In this document: piece by piece, positions 30,694 to 40,251 of the stretch | Position numbering within the stretch: the first letter of the stretch is position 1 | Layout of the letters: every line of letters starts with the position of its first letter | From: an uncultured Bacteroidales bacterium | GTDB lineage: Bacteria; Bacteroidota; Bacteroidia; Bacteroidales; UBA932 | Assembly: GCA_944323805.1 (NCBI GenBank) | Contig: CALUTW010000013.1 | Coordinates: 1-60,445 of the forward strand | DNA length: 60,445 nt | Reading direction: 5' to 3' | Notes under the pieces: model-generated | The model's database searches: none | What the model was told of the DNA's origin: nothing | What the model saw: only the letters and a program-made list of their open reading frames with translations | Translations under genes and position numbers: made by a program

Positions 30694-32388
30694 CTACCAG
30701 CCAGGATTCTGGTCATAAAGCGGCATCAGGTCGATATCACGCTGCGGGATAGGCAGAAGCTCATGCTTGTTCTTCTGCGTATAACGGGCACAGATATAAT
30801 AGTTGGCTCCGTTCTCGGACCAGTCTGCCATATCCTGTGCAGTCGCCCTGACAGTCTCATAGTAGATACCCCAGCGTATGAGGTCCTGACGGCGATGACC
30901 CTCGAATGCAAGCTCATAAGACCTCTCGTCGCGCACAGCCTGCTGGAAATCCTCATATGACAGGCCTGTAGGAAGGTCGGCAGTGGAGGATGCCGTGTTG
31001 ACAGGCAGTCCGAATCCGCGGCGGCGGACCATGTTCACTGCCTCATAGGCCTCGGATGTTGGAGCCTTATGCCACTCATTGAGGGCCTCTGCATAAAGCA
31101 GGAGGACATCGGCATAACGGAGGATGTACCAGTTGATGTTGGACATGTTCTGGTCAATGAGATAGTTTGCATCCTCGACATACTTTTCAGTATCCCATTT
31201 TGCAGGGGTAAGAATGTTGTTGAAGCTGCTCTTGAGATCGTCAGCTGCATCCGGAAGAAGTGCATCCTCGAACGGGAGATCATTGCGGCCCAGAGGGTCT
31301 TTCCCGTCCGAAGTATATCTCCAGTCAGCGAATGAAAGCCTGAACCTGAGATCATTGTCGCGGTCTTTCCATCCTGCCAGGAACGGAGGAATGACTTTCC
31401 AGTTACCGGCATTGCGGACTCCCCTGATACCGGTTGCAGTTACACCGTTCCATTTACCGATACGCCCGACAGGGTCATTTGCAGCCGTACCTGTTACCGA
31501 TGGAGCATAGAAGCTGACCTCTATGAGGCTCTCGCCTGGCTCCCATATGCCGTTACATGTGTTGTACCAGAGCTGCTCGAATCCCGGTGTACCGGCAGAA
31601 CCTTCGTTGAGATGGTGCTTTCCTGACTCAACCAGTATCTTGGCGGTCTTGGCGGCAGCCTCCCACTTGCTCTCATCATGTACAGGATAACCTGCCCATG
31701 TCGCATAGACCTTTGTCAGCAGTCCGAGTGCTGCGCCCTTTGAGAAGCGGAAGCTGTTGCTTGAGCGGATATTGTCATCCGAAGCATACGGAAGCACGTC
31801 TATTGCATAGAGAAGGTCTTTCTCGATGAATTCATACACTTCCACAGGGTCTGTCTGGGTAAACTCCGAAGGATGCTTGTAGGACTCATCCGGGTCCGTC
31901 ATAAGAGTGATATGCCCGAACCAGCGCACAAGCTCGAAATAGAACAGCGCCCTCAGGGCCCTGGCCTCAGCCATATAGACGGCTGCCTCGGTCTTGTCAT
32001 CCTCCTCGAAGCTGTCGACTTTCAGCGAAAGCTCCTTGATGAAGTCGTTGGCATCATATACTGCATTATAGAGGGCTGCCCATGTAATCTCCACATCGCT
32101 CTGTACAGCTGTATAGGCATTCGCAGGGACAATCCTGTAGTTATCGGTAGTCGTTCCCTCGCAACGTGCGATGTCGGAAGGAATCGTGAACAGCAGAGAA
32201 AGGTTGTATCTGTACATTCCTTCCTCGACAAGGTTGCGGTATACGCCGAGCAGCACATTCTCAGCCTCGGCACTGCTTGTCATGTACTTGTCCTTCTCTA
32301 TCTCCGTATAGGTCGTCTCCTCGAGGGAGCAGGAAGCGACAAGGGCAACCGACACAAGCGACGCAATATAATATCTTAATCTTTTCAT
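30694..32388 (-). CDS. susD: SusD-like outer-membrane glycan-binding lipoprotein
   Basis: A 564-residue SusD/RagB family lipoprotein. The signal peptide ends VALVASC with the lipid Cys at residue 20, followed by SLEE, an acidic stretch typical of surface export in Bacteroidota. The body has the TPR-like helical SusD fold: EARALRALFYFELVRWFG (about residues 123-140) and the late ERSYELAFEGHRRQDLIRWG block. It caps the SusC barrel encoded 12 bp upstream and presents the glycan to it. It is the last gene before the internal terminator. Confidence 0.95.
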   Translation of the reverse strand: MKRLRYYIASLVSVALVASCSLEETTYTEIEKDKYMTSSAEAENVLLGVYRNLVEEGMYRYNLSLLFTIPSDIARCEGTTTDNYRIVPANAYTAVQSDVEITWAALYNAVYDANDFIKELSLKVDSFEEDDKTEAAVYMAEARALRALFYFELVRWFGHITLMTDPDESYKHPSEFTQTDPVEVYEFIEKDLLYAIDVLPYASDDNIRSSNSFRFSKGAALGLLTKVYATWAGYPVHDESKWEAAAKTAKILVESGKHHLNEGSAGTPGFEQLWYNTCNGIWEPGESLIEVSFYAPSVTGTAANDPVGRIGKWNGVTATGIRGVRNAGNWKVIPPFLAGWKDRDNDLRFRLSFADWRYTSDGKDPLGRNDLPFEDALLPDAADDLKSSFNNILTPAKWDTEKYVEDANYLIDQNMSNINWYILRYADVLLLYAEALNEWHKAPTSEAYEAVNMVRRRGFGLPVNTASSTADLPTGLSYEDFQQAVRDERSYELAFEGHRRQDLIRWGIYYETVRATAQDMADWSENGANYYICARYTQKNKHELLPIPQRDIDLMPLYDQNPGW

Positions 32389-32400
32389 CGTTCAAATCAA

Positions 32401-35400
32401 TTAAAACTGTAACTCAAGTCCAAGAAGGAACACACGGCTCTTAGGGTACGCACCCCAGTCGAAGCTCGGCATAAGAGGGCTTGTCCTCATGTTGACCTCA
32501 GGGTCATAGCCGCTGTACTTGGTAAGGCAGAAGAGATTCTGTGCCGAAGCATATATACGCATACGGCTCACATAGAACTTCCTTGTCCATCTGTCAGGGA
32601 AGGTATAGCCGAGGGTCACATTCTTGAGCCTCAGGAAAGAACCATCCTCAATGAAACGCGAGTACACATGGCCTCTGATATAGCCGTCGGCTGCAGGCAC
32701 CCTGTTGGAGGCATTGGTTGTCGTCCATCTGTCGGCAACCTCAGCCAGCTGGTTGGAACGTTCGTCGGCAGACTGCGTTGCAAAAAGCCTTGTCGCATTG
32801 TACACGTCATTACCATAGTTGAACTGGAACATGAAGCTGAAGTCGACATTATAGATATTGAACGTGTTCGTGATACCTCCGTACCAGTCAGGATAACCGT
32901 TTCCTATGACTGTACGGTCATCGGTCGATATCTTGCCGTCTCCGGTCATATCCTTGTACTTGACCATACCTGGACGGACTGCCTCTCCGGCAAGGTCGCT
33001 GATGTCAGGAATGCCAGGCTTGAGCTCGAGGCTTCCGTCAGGACGCACGTTGAAGTCGGACATCTGATATACCCCGTCGAACACATATCCGTACATGTCT
33101 CCGAGAGACCCGCCTACGGTAGCTATATAGTCATAGCTTGTGAAGTTGGAGTTGAATCCTGTCTGTGACAGCATCGACTGTGTGCCTGCCTGCAGGGACA
33201 TGAGGGTGTTCTTAATGAACGAAATATTGAAGTCAGTAGACCAGAAGAAGTTACGGTTCTGGAAATTGACGGAGTTGATGCTTATCTCGATACCCTTGTT
33301 CCTGATCTTGCCTGTGTTCTGCCACTGAGACTCGAAACCTGTCACATAAGAGAGGTTCTGGGCAAGCAGCAGGTCCTTGGTATCCTTGAGGAACGCATCC
33401 ACTGTGACATTGAGACGGCTGTCGAAGAAGCCGAGGTCGAGTCCGATGTTGGTCGTTGTGGAAGCCTCCCATTTAAGGTTGCTGTTGGCAAGCTGCTTCG
33501 GAGTAAGCACAGTATGCAGTTCGTTGCCGACACCGTACTTGCTGATGGTATAGAGGTCCATTGAAAGATAGTTGGATATCCTGTCATTTCCGACCATACC
33601 CCATCCGGCACGGAGCTTAAGGTTTGAAAGCCAGTTCTCTGTTCCTTTCATGAACGGCTCCTCGGAAATTGTCCACGCCGCTGCGAAAGACGGGAAGTAT
33701 CCCCATTTATGATTGTCAGAGAACACTGTGGAGGCATCCGCACGGATTGTGGCTGTCAGGTGGTACCTGTTGGCCCAGTTATAGATTCCCTGCGCAAAGA
33801 ATGAGAGCCTCATGTTGTCGCTCCTGGAAGAAGCCACGCGGCTTGCAGTCGCACCGATTTCAAGGTTGTCAGCCCCGAGGTCATCAGTGAAGAAGTCCTG
33901 GGCCTGCCCGAGGATGTATTCGCTGCCGCTGAATGACACCTCATGTCCGAGGAGGGCTGTGATATTGTGCTTCTTGATCTTCTGACGGTATGTCAGCGTG
34001 TTACTGTTCGTCCAGCGGAGATTCTCGGTATACTGTGACTGTCCGTAAGGGCTGCCGCTCCTGTATGCCTGGCTTGATTCCTCGCCGTAGAATGTATCAT
34101 TTCTTGTATACTGCTTGTTGAATGTTGCAGTAGTCTTGAAAGTCAGGAATTTGGCAAGCTGGAATGTGAGTCCTGCATTTGCCACCCACTGCTCGGTGTT
34201 ACGTTTCTGGGTTACAGCCTCTGCCTGCTTGATAGGGTTCGCAGACGGGCTTCCGCCGTTGAACTCAACCTCGAGAGGGTCGAAAGGTGTATTGAGGAGT
34301 TCCTCATCGGACATTGAGACACCGCCTGTAGGACGGGCTCTCAGGATACTTGCAAGCACGTTGAGGGAACCCGAGCTGCCTGATGTACCGATACCGTCGC
34401 GTACCGTGTTGGCATAGTTGACAGACATGTCGAGGGTCAGCCATTTGAAGAGCTTCTGGTTGAATTTGATCCTGGCCGTATTCTTCTCATAGCCGCTGTT
34501 CTTGAAGATACCGTTCTCGTCGAAGTGGGAGAATGACACCGTATACTTGGTATCCTTCGTACCACCGCTGATACTTACGTCATGGTTCTGGGACCATGTA
34601 GGGCGGAAGGCCTCTTTCTGCCAGTCGATTCCGGTATAGCCGTTCTTCAGATAGTCGTCGATTGTCTGGAACCTGTAAGGCACTCCATTTTCATCGTTGC
34701 CCTGACGGAAATACCTGTTGGAATATCTTTCCGCATCGAGTTCGACCTGAAGGTCAACGAACTCGTAAGGGGAAAGGACATCGAGATGACGTGCGATTGC
34801 CCTGTAGCTGGTAGACCCGTTGTAGGTAATCTGAGGACGGCCCTCGCGTCCTGACTTCGTGGTCACGAGCACGACACCGTTAGCCGCACGCGCACCGTAT
34901 ATCGCAGATGCGGACGCATCCTTGAGGACGTCGATTGACTGGATATCCTGGTTGGAGATGAAGTCGAGATTGTCGACCTCGAAACCGTCCACGATGATAA
35001 GAGGGGAAGCATCTCCGTTGACAGAGCCGACACCACGGATCTTGATATCGAAGCTCGAACCAGGGGTACCGTCAGACTGCGTAATCTGCACTCCGGATAT
35101 CTGTCCGCCGAGGGCCTCGATTACAGAGCCTGTCTTGAAGTCTTCAAGGGATTTTGCCCCTACCGAAGATACGGAACCCGTAAGGTCGCTCCTCTTGACA
35201 GTGTTGTAACCCACAACGACCACTTCATCGAGAATGGTGTTGTCCGGCTCCATGGTCACATTGATGACAGCCTTTCCGTTGACCCTGATCTCCTGGGTCT
35301 TGTAGCTGATATAGTTGAATGCAAGTGTGGCCGTGGCAGGCACTTCGATAGAGAAGTGTCCGTCGATATCCGTCACGACTCCATTGTTCGTACCCAATTC

Positions 35401-35556
35401 CTGGACACCGGCTCCGATCATCGGGGCATCGGTCTCATCGAGGACCGTACCCGTGACAGTGATCCTGTCCTGCGCAACCGCAGCGATTGCGCAGAGGACA
35501 AAGACCAGAACTGATATGGTTTTTCTAAATATATTCATAAGTCTCATATTATTCAT
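32401..35556 (-). CDS. susC: SusC-like TonB-dependent oligosaccharide transporter
   Basis: A 1051-residue outer-membrane receptor: signal peptide (about residues 1-28), carboxypeptidase-regulatory-like domain (about 30-110), plug domain with the SusC/RagA signature (GSVNGDASPLIIVDGFE; SIDVLKDASASAIYG; ANGVVLVTTKSG) and a 22-strand barrel ending in a C-terminal Phe (LLGLELQF). It imports lyase-released GAG oligosaccharides into the periplasm, powered by TonB-ExbBD. The first ATG overlaps the stop of the SGBP gene by 8 bp; two further in-frame ATGs lie within the next seven codons, so the exact start is uncertain by up to 18 bp. Confidence 0.96.
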   Translation of the reverse strand: MNNMRLMNIFRKTISVLVFVLCAIAAVAQDRITVTGTVLDETDAPMIGAGVQELGTNNGVVTDIDGHFSIEVPATATLAFNYISYKTQEIRVNGKAVINVTMEPDNTILDEVVVVGYNTVKRSDLTGSVSSVGAKSLEDFKTGSVIEALGGQISGVQITQSDGTPGSSFDIKIRGVGSVNGDASPLIIVDGFEVDNLDFISNQDIQSIDVLKDASASAIYGARAANGVVLVTTKSGREGRPQITYNGSTSYRAIARHLDVLSPYEFVDLQVELDAERYSNRYFRQGNDENGVPYRFQTIDDYLKNGYTGIDWQKEAFRPTWSQNHDVSISGGTKDTKYTVSFSHFDENGIFKNSGYEKNTARIKFNQKLFKWLTLDMSVNYANTVRDGIGTSGSSGSLNVLASILRARPTGGVSMSDEELLNTPFDPLEVEFNGGSPSANPIKQAEAVTQKRNTEQWVANAGLTFQLAKFLTFKTTATFNKQYTRNDTFYGEESSQAYRSGSPYGQSQYTENLRWTNSNTLTYRQKIKKHNITALLGHEVSFSGSEYILGQAQDFFTDDLGADNLEIGATASRVASSRSDNMRLSFFAQGIYNWANRYHLTATIRADASTVFSDNHKWGYFPSFAAAWTISEEPFMKGTENWLSNLKLRAGWGMVGNDRISNYLSMDLYTISKYGVGNELHTVLTPKQLANSNLKWEASTTTNIGLDLGFFDSRLNVTVDAFLKDTKDLLLAQNLSYVTGFESQWQNTGKIRNKGIEISINSVNFQNRNFFWSTDFNISFIKNTLMSLQAGTQSMLSQTGFNSNFTSYDYIATVGGSLGDMYGYVFDGVYQMSDFNVRPDGSLELKPGIPDISDLAGEAVRPGMVKYKDMTGDGKISTDDRTVIGNGYPDWYGGITNTFNIYNVDFSFMFQFNYGNDVYNATRLFATQSADERSNQLAEVADRWTTTNASNRVPAADGYIRGHVYSRFIEDGSFLRLKNVTLGYTFPDRWTRKFYVSRMRIYASAQNLFCLTKYSGYDPEVNMRTSPLMPSFDWGAYPKSRVFLLGLELQF

Positions 35557-37741
35557 TTGTGAAATCGGTGTCGAACCAGATTGCCATAGGAAGGATACGC
35601 TGACTTGCTGTACCTGTCATATCTGACTCATCTCCTATGGTACTGAAGGTCATCTGGCCTATCATAATACCGTTGGCATAGCCATAGCTGTCAACCCATC
35701 TGCCCGGGTTTATCACTACGGCATAGTCGGATGGCCTGACATAACCGAGGGCTACAGCCAGATTGGCCTCATTTTCATAGTAGGACATAGGAGTTCTTGC
35801 ACCAGTATTTACAGATGTGGCTCCTGTAGCATCCGCATATGCTGCCCACAGCCTGTACATGAACCTGTCAGTACCTGCACCCGGTCTGCCGTTGACATGT
35901 TCAGCCGGGCCATCGACATTATAGTAATCGAAATCACGTCTGTAGTCCATCAGGAACTGGGACATGTCCCCAGGCCCGCCTGTAATGGTTGCCGGAACAG
36001 ATGTCCCGCCGGTACGAGGATTGACCTGGAATACAAATGGAGTGTACTCGACAGTAACCCCGTTGATTGCCCCTGTCGTATGAATAAATACCGGTATCTT
36101 TACAGATGTTTCTCCCGGCTGTCCCTTGCCTGCAGTAGCCGTAATGATATAGGCATCGACACGCGGTGTGGTCGCGCTGTTTCTTCCTGCCACCGATATT
36201 TCTCCGGTTGCCTGATCTACAGTCAGTGGCCTTCCGCCTGAAAGTACATTTACATCCCACTCTATTTCAGATATCAATTCAGCAGGAATATCTGTTGCAG
36301 CTATAGGGAATTTTCCATTGCCTCTTGCTTCGAATCTGAACTGGCTTGCATAGTTTTCTGCTGGAGCCAGGCCGAGGTTGTTGCCCCAGTTGACATAAGT
36401 GAAGTAATAACGGTTCCTGTCTACCTTCAGAGAGAACGATGTCGCCATGCTGCCCTTGATATTGGTAGCCACTACCGGCACGGTATAGGTCCCCATAGGA
36501 AGACCGTGGCCATGCTCGGCTGAAACGGCTCCGGATGTCTCGTTTATCGACAGATATTTTGCAAGCTCCGATGTAAGGGATTCCCCGAATGCATAGGTTA
36601 CCTCATCTCCGTCCATTACTGATACCTCATGGGAGAATTCCTGGCCCTGGATGATTGTCAGGGGTTCATAGCTGAATTCTGTGATAGGAGCGATAAAGTC
36701 GACTATCGTGACATTGTACACGTCATCGAAATCAGCGGTGCCGTAGTCGTTTGTCACTGTAAGGGAGACAGAGCAGATAGTGCCTATCGGAAGCCCGTTG
36801 GCCTCTGCAAGAGTGATGACACCGGTACTCTGGTCTACAGAGAATACTGAAGCGGCAGACTCTGGAGATACAGACTTGATACTGTATACAATCCCGTCAC
36901 GTGAGCCTGTCAGCTGAGGGGCTGCGGATGTATGGCTGTAGTTCTCCTCGACCCTTGCCGGGGAAGAAGAATAGACGAGTTCCATAGGCGGAGCAGTCAC
37001 ATTGATTGCGAGGGCATCCGTGAAGATACCTTCCTCTGACTCGGCATCGGCAATAGCTGTTGTAAGCTTGAGGTCAAGGGTATAGACACCTGGAAGGATG
37101 TCCATGTTGCCCATTGTAATCGAAATCACTCCATCTTCGCTGATAGAGAAATAATTCTTGTTCTCGATTGTAGCACCGTCATAGTGCACGTTGGCAATTG
37201 AATAGGATGTAACGGTAATATGGTCCCCGTCAGTTGTTACCTGTGCTGTCGGAAGCTCTGAATCGAAAAGCGCCGTACGGATTGTCTCAAGGCTCACGAC
37301 AAGCTCTGCAGGCTCCACCTTTATCTCATCAGGCACCGGTTTCATCATGTTCACTGTCACGGCATCCGGGAATTCGTAATAGTTCCCGCCTGACTTGCAG
37401 GAGATGCTGAGGGAATAGAGCCCGACCTCAAGTGAGGAAGTGTTCCTGATCGAGATTATACCTGTCTCGGATTCAATCGAGAAGGATTCCGTCTCATAGA
37501 GCTCTCCATCGAGAGTTATCCTGTAGATCTTGAAATCCGATGGAGTCTGACCCTTCCAGGTAGGCGCCGTAAGATTCATGCTCTGTCCGGGACCGATGTC
37601 GGTACCGCCCGCGAAATAGACGGCAAACTCTGTCTCATCCGTCAATTCAGAGTCGCGGCAAGAACTGACTGCCGCCATCATGCCCACAATGGAGATTGCG
37701 GCAAGCAGTCTCATTATAAATTTACTGCTGTAAGATATCAT
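35549..37741 (-). CDS. Surface glycan-binding lipoprotein (SusE-position SGBP)
   Basis: A 730-residue lipoprotein; the signal peptide ends AAVSSC with an acidic RDSELTDETE stretch after it, as expected for a cell-surface protein. The body consists of several Ig/cadherin-like repeats in which ISISEDGVISIT-type and STGVITL-type strands alternate with LPIGTYxVxLxxT strands (about residues 40-130, 140-250, 255-345, 350-440), then a C-terminal domain (about 450-730) without recognised motifs. There are no catalytic motifs. It occupies the position of the B. thetaiotaomicron heparan-binding SGBP (BT4661, from memory) and probably captures heparan sulfate at the surface for the lyase encoded just upstream. 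An alternative start is the ATG at 37714. Confidence 0.82.
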   Translation of the reverse strand: MISYSSKFIMRLLAAISIVGMMAAVSSCRDSELTDETEFAVYFAGGTDIGPGQSMNLTAPTWKGQTPSDFKIYRITLDGELYETESFSIESETGIISIRNTSSLEVGLYSLSISCKSGGNYYEFPDAVTVNMMKPVPDEIKVEPAELVVSLETIRTALFDSELPTAQVTTDGDHITVTSYSIANVHYDGATIENKNYFSISEDGVISITMGNMDILPGVYTLDLKLTTAIADAESEEGIFTDALAINVTAPPMELVYSSSPARVEENYSHTSAAPQLTGSRDGIVYSIKSVSPESAASVFSVDQSTGVITLAEANGLPIGTICSVSLTVTNDYGTADFDDVYNVTIVDFIAPITEFSYEPLTIIQGQEFSHEVSVMDGDEVTYAFGESLTSELAKYLSINETSGAVSAEHGHGLPMGTYTVPVVATNIKGSMATSFSLKVDRNRYYFTYVNWGNNLGLAPAENYASQFRFEARGNGKFPIAATDIPAELISEIEWDVNVLSGGRPLTVDQATGEISVAGRNSATTPRVDAYIITATAGKGQPGETSVKIPVFIHTTGAINGVTVEYTPFVFQVNPRTGGTSVPATITGGPGDMSQFLMDYRRDFDYYNVDGPAEHVNGRPGAGTDRFMYRLWAAYADATGATSVNTGARTPMSYYENEANLAVALGYVRPSDYAVVINPGRWVDSYGYANGIMIGQMTFSTIGDESDMTGTASQRILPMAIWFDTDFTNE

Positions 37742-37754
37742 ATCTTTTGTGTTA

Positions 37755-39947
37755 TTAGTTCAATGTATATGAAAGAGGGTAGGCTGTACCGTTGACTGTA
37801 ACCTCGACGGATGCCCCATTTGCATGGAAAGTACCTTCCTGCCCCTCTGCATTGTCAGTGAAGCGGGCGGAAATCTCGATAGAGTCGAACTCTGAAGCGG
37901 CACCATACGGATAGATTACCGTTATGAAACGGGCAGCCTTGTCTGCAGCCTTGTCGAGTTCGATACGATATACCTTTCTTCTGAGAGCCGTATCTATCTT
38001 ATCTGAGAATTTCTGGGTATTCCACCATGCCTTATAGCCGTCATGCGTCTCAGGAACTGTAGTGAAGAGCATGTTGTTGGTGTCGGTATAGACTGTATGC
38101 ATACCCACCGCCGTTCCTTCAGATACAGCCTCGGAACTATTTGATGATGAAGGTACATTATCAAGGACAAACATGTCGCTGCCGGCATCCTTGGTATCGT
38201 TGTTTCCGCCCTTGAAATGCAGGTTGACCGCCCCTTCATAGGTACCGTAGCCTTCATCGACAAGCACATAGAAACTGTTGTCAACGAGGAAGACGGCCCT
38301 TCTGAAAGTCAGGTCATCATAAGACGGGTTCTCAGTGACGACTACCTCGTAATTGCGGCCGCTTCCCTGATAGAGGAACTTGCCTAAGGTATTGTCGATT
38401 GCACCGTTAGGCTTTGTCATGGTATTATGCATGTTCGCCCTGCGGTAAGTCTCCCTGTCCGGACCATCATTATAAGTATAGCACCCTGCATCAGGGCTGA
38501 AGCGGCGGCCGTTCCTGTAGAGGGTAAACGTGCCGTTGTCAGGCTGGCAATGCCAGCTGTCCTTAGCATTGTTGTTGTTCTTCAGCACGAGCATCATGTC
38601 GCCGGCGGTCCAACCGGTGCGGAGCATATAGAAGCCGGATACCGGATAAGTCTGCACATGGCTTGCCGGCATTGTCCCTGAAGCCCCCTCGGTAGCCATC
38701 CATCTGAGCTCGTCATCATTCGGAAACATCTCGAGATACTGGCGGAGATTCCTTGTAAGCACACTCTTGGACCATGATACGGAACGAGTGTCATTGAAGT
38801 TGTCCAGCGAATAGTTCGGATATATGATGTCCATCACGAAACGGCAGGCGTTCGCAAGATAATCCGTCATGTTTGCAGGAAGCAGGGATGAAAGATTGTT
38901 GGCATCTGCCACGCGGATAATATCATAATAGTTCGCCACAGTCCCGATATGGTAGCTCGGGTCAAGCTCATTGAGCACTCCGTCAGAGTTGAACTGGGAC
39001 TCTATCATTGTACTGATGGTCGTGGAGCTTGCGGAAAGCCATTTCTGCGCATCCTTCAGCTCAGGAAGCAGGACACCGGCCATGAAAAGTGCCTTTTGCT
39101 GTGTAAGGGTTATATTATGCGCCTCCTCTTCATCCGAAGGATTCGTATAAGGATTCTCCATGACACAGTTCACTGTCTGCGCAAATGCAGTAAGGAACAC
39201 CGACAGCCATTCAGGAGTGAAATTCTCAGACTGAAGGTAATACTGCATGATGGACACCTGGTCTATCGCCCTTTCGGCAGGCTGAAGCCCGTACCAAGGC
39301 AGGTCTGATGACGAGACCTCCTCAGGGCAAGGATATGTATCGAGCCAGTCCTTATAGACGGTTTTCCAGGAATCGATATAGTCTTCATTACCGGTAGCAC
39401 GGTAGGCCCTTGCCTGCGGGAGCATCCACTGGAGACGATGTTTCTGGGACCTCCATTCCTTGTCATCTCCTATGGATTCCGGTGCCGTCTCCCAGTCGAT
39501 ATTGCCATCGGCATCTGCAAAGGAATAATATATATCGAGTCCGGTAGCCTCATCGGTGCTTTCCGCGTAATTCCTCACATAGAAACGGTAGCCGTTTGCC
39601 TTCAGCGCCTGGTCAGCCATGTTTCTGTCGGAGTCTGAGGCGGAAGGATTCATGATCGAGGCATCCACTCCCGGATTGGAGACATTGGAGCGGTTGCGGT
39701 AGTAGTCGAGCAGATAGTATGCAGCGTAATAGTAGTCCCCTGCCTCATAGCTTTCCTTGACCTGCTCAAGGCCAGGGTAGTCAAGATCGATGACATCGAA
39801 CAGTCCCAGGCTGATATCTTCATCCGCACCACCTTCCGGAGTATAGTACAGATCCTGATTGCCGCCCGGAGTCCCGGTAAAATCCTCTTCGACGGTACAT
39901 GCGGCCGCCACGAGGAGCATTGATAGAACAATTGGAATCTTTTTCAT
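37755..39947 (-). CDS. PL12 heparinase III-type lyase, predicted surface lipoprotein
   Basis: A 730-residue heparinase II/III-superfamily lyase. The lipoprotein signal ends LLVAAAC, followed by acidic TVEEDF, suggesting surface exposure; the ATG at 39947 is chosen because it begins this signal peptide (the frame extends 72 bp upstream without similarity). Family features: DLDYPGLEQVKE near the N-terminus, an (alpha/alpha) toroid, HNITLTQQKALFMAG (catalytic Asn region), LDPSYHIGTV (Tyr) and SWHCQPDNGTF (His), then a C-terminal beta-sandwich. PL12 enzymes cleave low-sulfated heparan sulfate by beta-elimination. The His after the catalytic Asn in most PL12 proteins is Ile here. It is the first gene of the left arm and is the likely first-cut enzyme. 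Confidence 0.87.
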   Translation of the reverse strand: MKKIPIVLSMLLVAAACTVEEDFTGTPGGNQDLYYTPEGGADEDISLGLFDVIDLDYPGLEQVKESYEAGDYYYAAYYLLDYYRNRSNVSNPGVDASIMNPSASDSDRNMADQALKANGYRFYVRNYAESTDEATGLDIYYSFADADGNIDWETAPESIGDDKEWRSQKHRLQWMLPQARAYRATGNEDYIDSWKTVYKDWLDTYPCPEEVSSSDLPWYGLQPAERAIDQVSIMQYYLQSENFTPEWLSVFLTAFAQTVNCVMENPYTNPSDEEEAHNITLTQQKALFMAGVLLPELKDAQKWLSASSTTISTMIESQFNSDGVLNELDPSYHIGTVANYYDIIRVADANNLSSLLPANMTDYLANACRFVMDIIYPNYSLDNFNDTRSVSWSKSVLTRNLRQYLEMFPNDDELRWMATEGASGTMPASHVQTYPVSGFYMLRTGWTAGDMMLVLKNNNNAKDSWHCQPDNGTFTLYRNGRRFSPDAGCYTYNDGPDRETYRRANMHNTMTKPNGAIDNTLGKFLYQGSGRNYEVVVTENPSYDDLTFRRAVFLVDNSFYVLVDEGYGTYEGAVNLHFKGGNNDTKDAGSDMFVLDNVPSSSNSSEAVSEGTAVGMHTVYTDTNNMLFTTVPETHDGYKAWWNTQKFSDKIDTALRRKVYRIELDKAADKAARFITVIYPYGAASEFDSIEISARFTDNAEGQEGTFHANGASVEVTVNGTAYPLSYTLN

Positions 39948-39990
39948 ATAGTTATAGTGTTGTTGACGATTATGCGGTTTTGAACGATAC

Positions 39991-39998
39991 AAAGGTAT
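39991..39998 (-). promoter_or_regulatory. -7 element of the left PUL arm
   Basis: The minus strand reads TACCTTTG, an exact TAnnTTTG match, 43 bp upstream of the PL12 lipoprotein start. No TTTG lies at the 19-21 bp spacing upstream, which is consistent with a promoter that needs an activator such as the HTCS. Confidence 0.6.
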
Positions 39999-40057
39999 TT
40001 TGAGTTGGAGAGACTGCATTTTTCAATTGTTTCCGATTATCTCAATTTTGAAGTTTT

Positions 40058-40095
40058 GATATCATTTTTGTGCAAATCGATATCATTTTTGTGCA
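40058..40095 (+). repeat. Two identical 17-bp direct repeats, 21-bp period
   Basis: GATATCATTTTTGTGCA occurs at 40058-40074 and again at 40079-40095. The 21-bp period is two helical turns, so both copies face the same side of the DNA. This geometry is normal for dimeric AraC-type DNA-binding domains, the type at the C-terminus of the HTCS. The pair lies about 60-105 bp upstream of the left-arm -7 element and 123-160 bp upstream of the right-arm one, within the 304-bp divergent control region 39948-40251, which has no gene. Confidence 0.7.
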
Positions 40096-40193
40096 GAATG
40101 CGGTTTTTGGGGACAAAAAGTAAAATATTTGAAACCTTTCCGCACAAAATTGAAAGCACGGAGAGAGGATTGATTTTCTTTTGGACAATCGTG

Positions 40194-40208
40194 AATGTCC
40201 GGGACATT
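40194..40208. promoter_or_regulatory. 15-bp perfect palindrome over the -33 position of the right PUL arm
   Basis: AATGTCC-G-GGACATT is a perfect inverted repeat with a single central base. It ends 9 bp before the -7 element at 40218 and so occupies the place where the -33 element would be. It could be an operator for a dimeric regulator other than the HTCS, or for it. Confidence 0.5.
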
Positions 40209-40217
40209 GAAATAGGG

Positions 40218-40225
40218 TATCTTTG
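40218..40225 (+). promoter_or_regulatory. -7 element of the right PUL arm
   Basis: TATCTTTG matches TAnnTTTG, 26 bp upstream of the GH88 ATG. As in the left arm, no -33 TTTG is present at standard spacing. Confidence 0.6.
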
Positions 40226-40251
40226 CATATCATAACACTAAACCATATTTG

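Noticed and set aside
40144..40152. Inverted third copy of the control-region repeat (GCACAAAAT)
   Set aside because: Only about eight to nine bases match; not enough to distinguish from chance in an AT-rich stretch.
40037..40235. Small open frames in the divergent PUL control region
   Set aside because: AT-rich Lys/Ile/Phe peptides covering the promoter and repeats, without start context or similarity.
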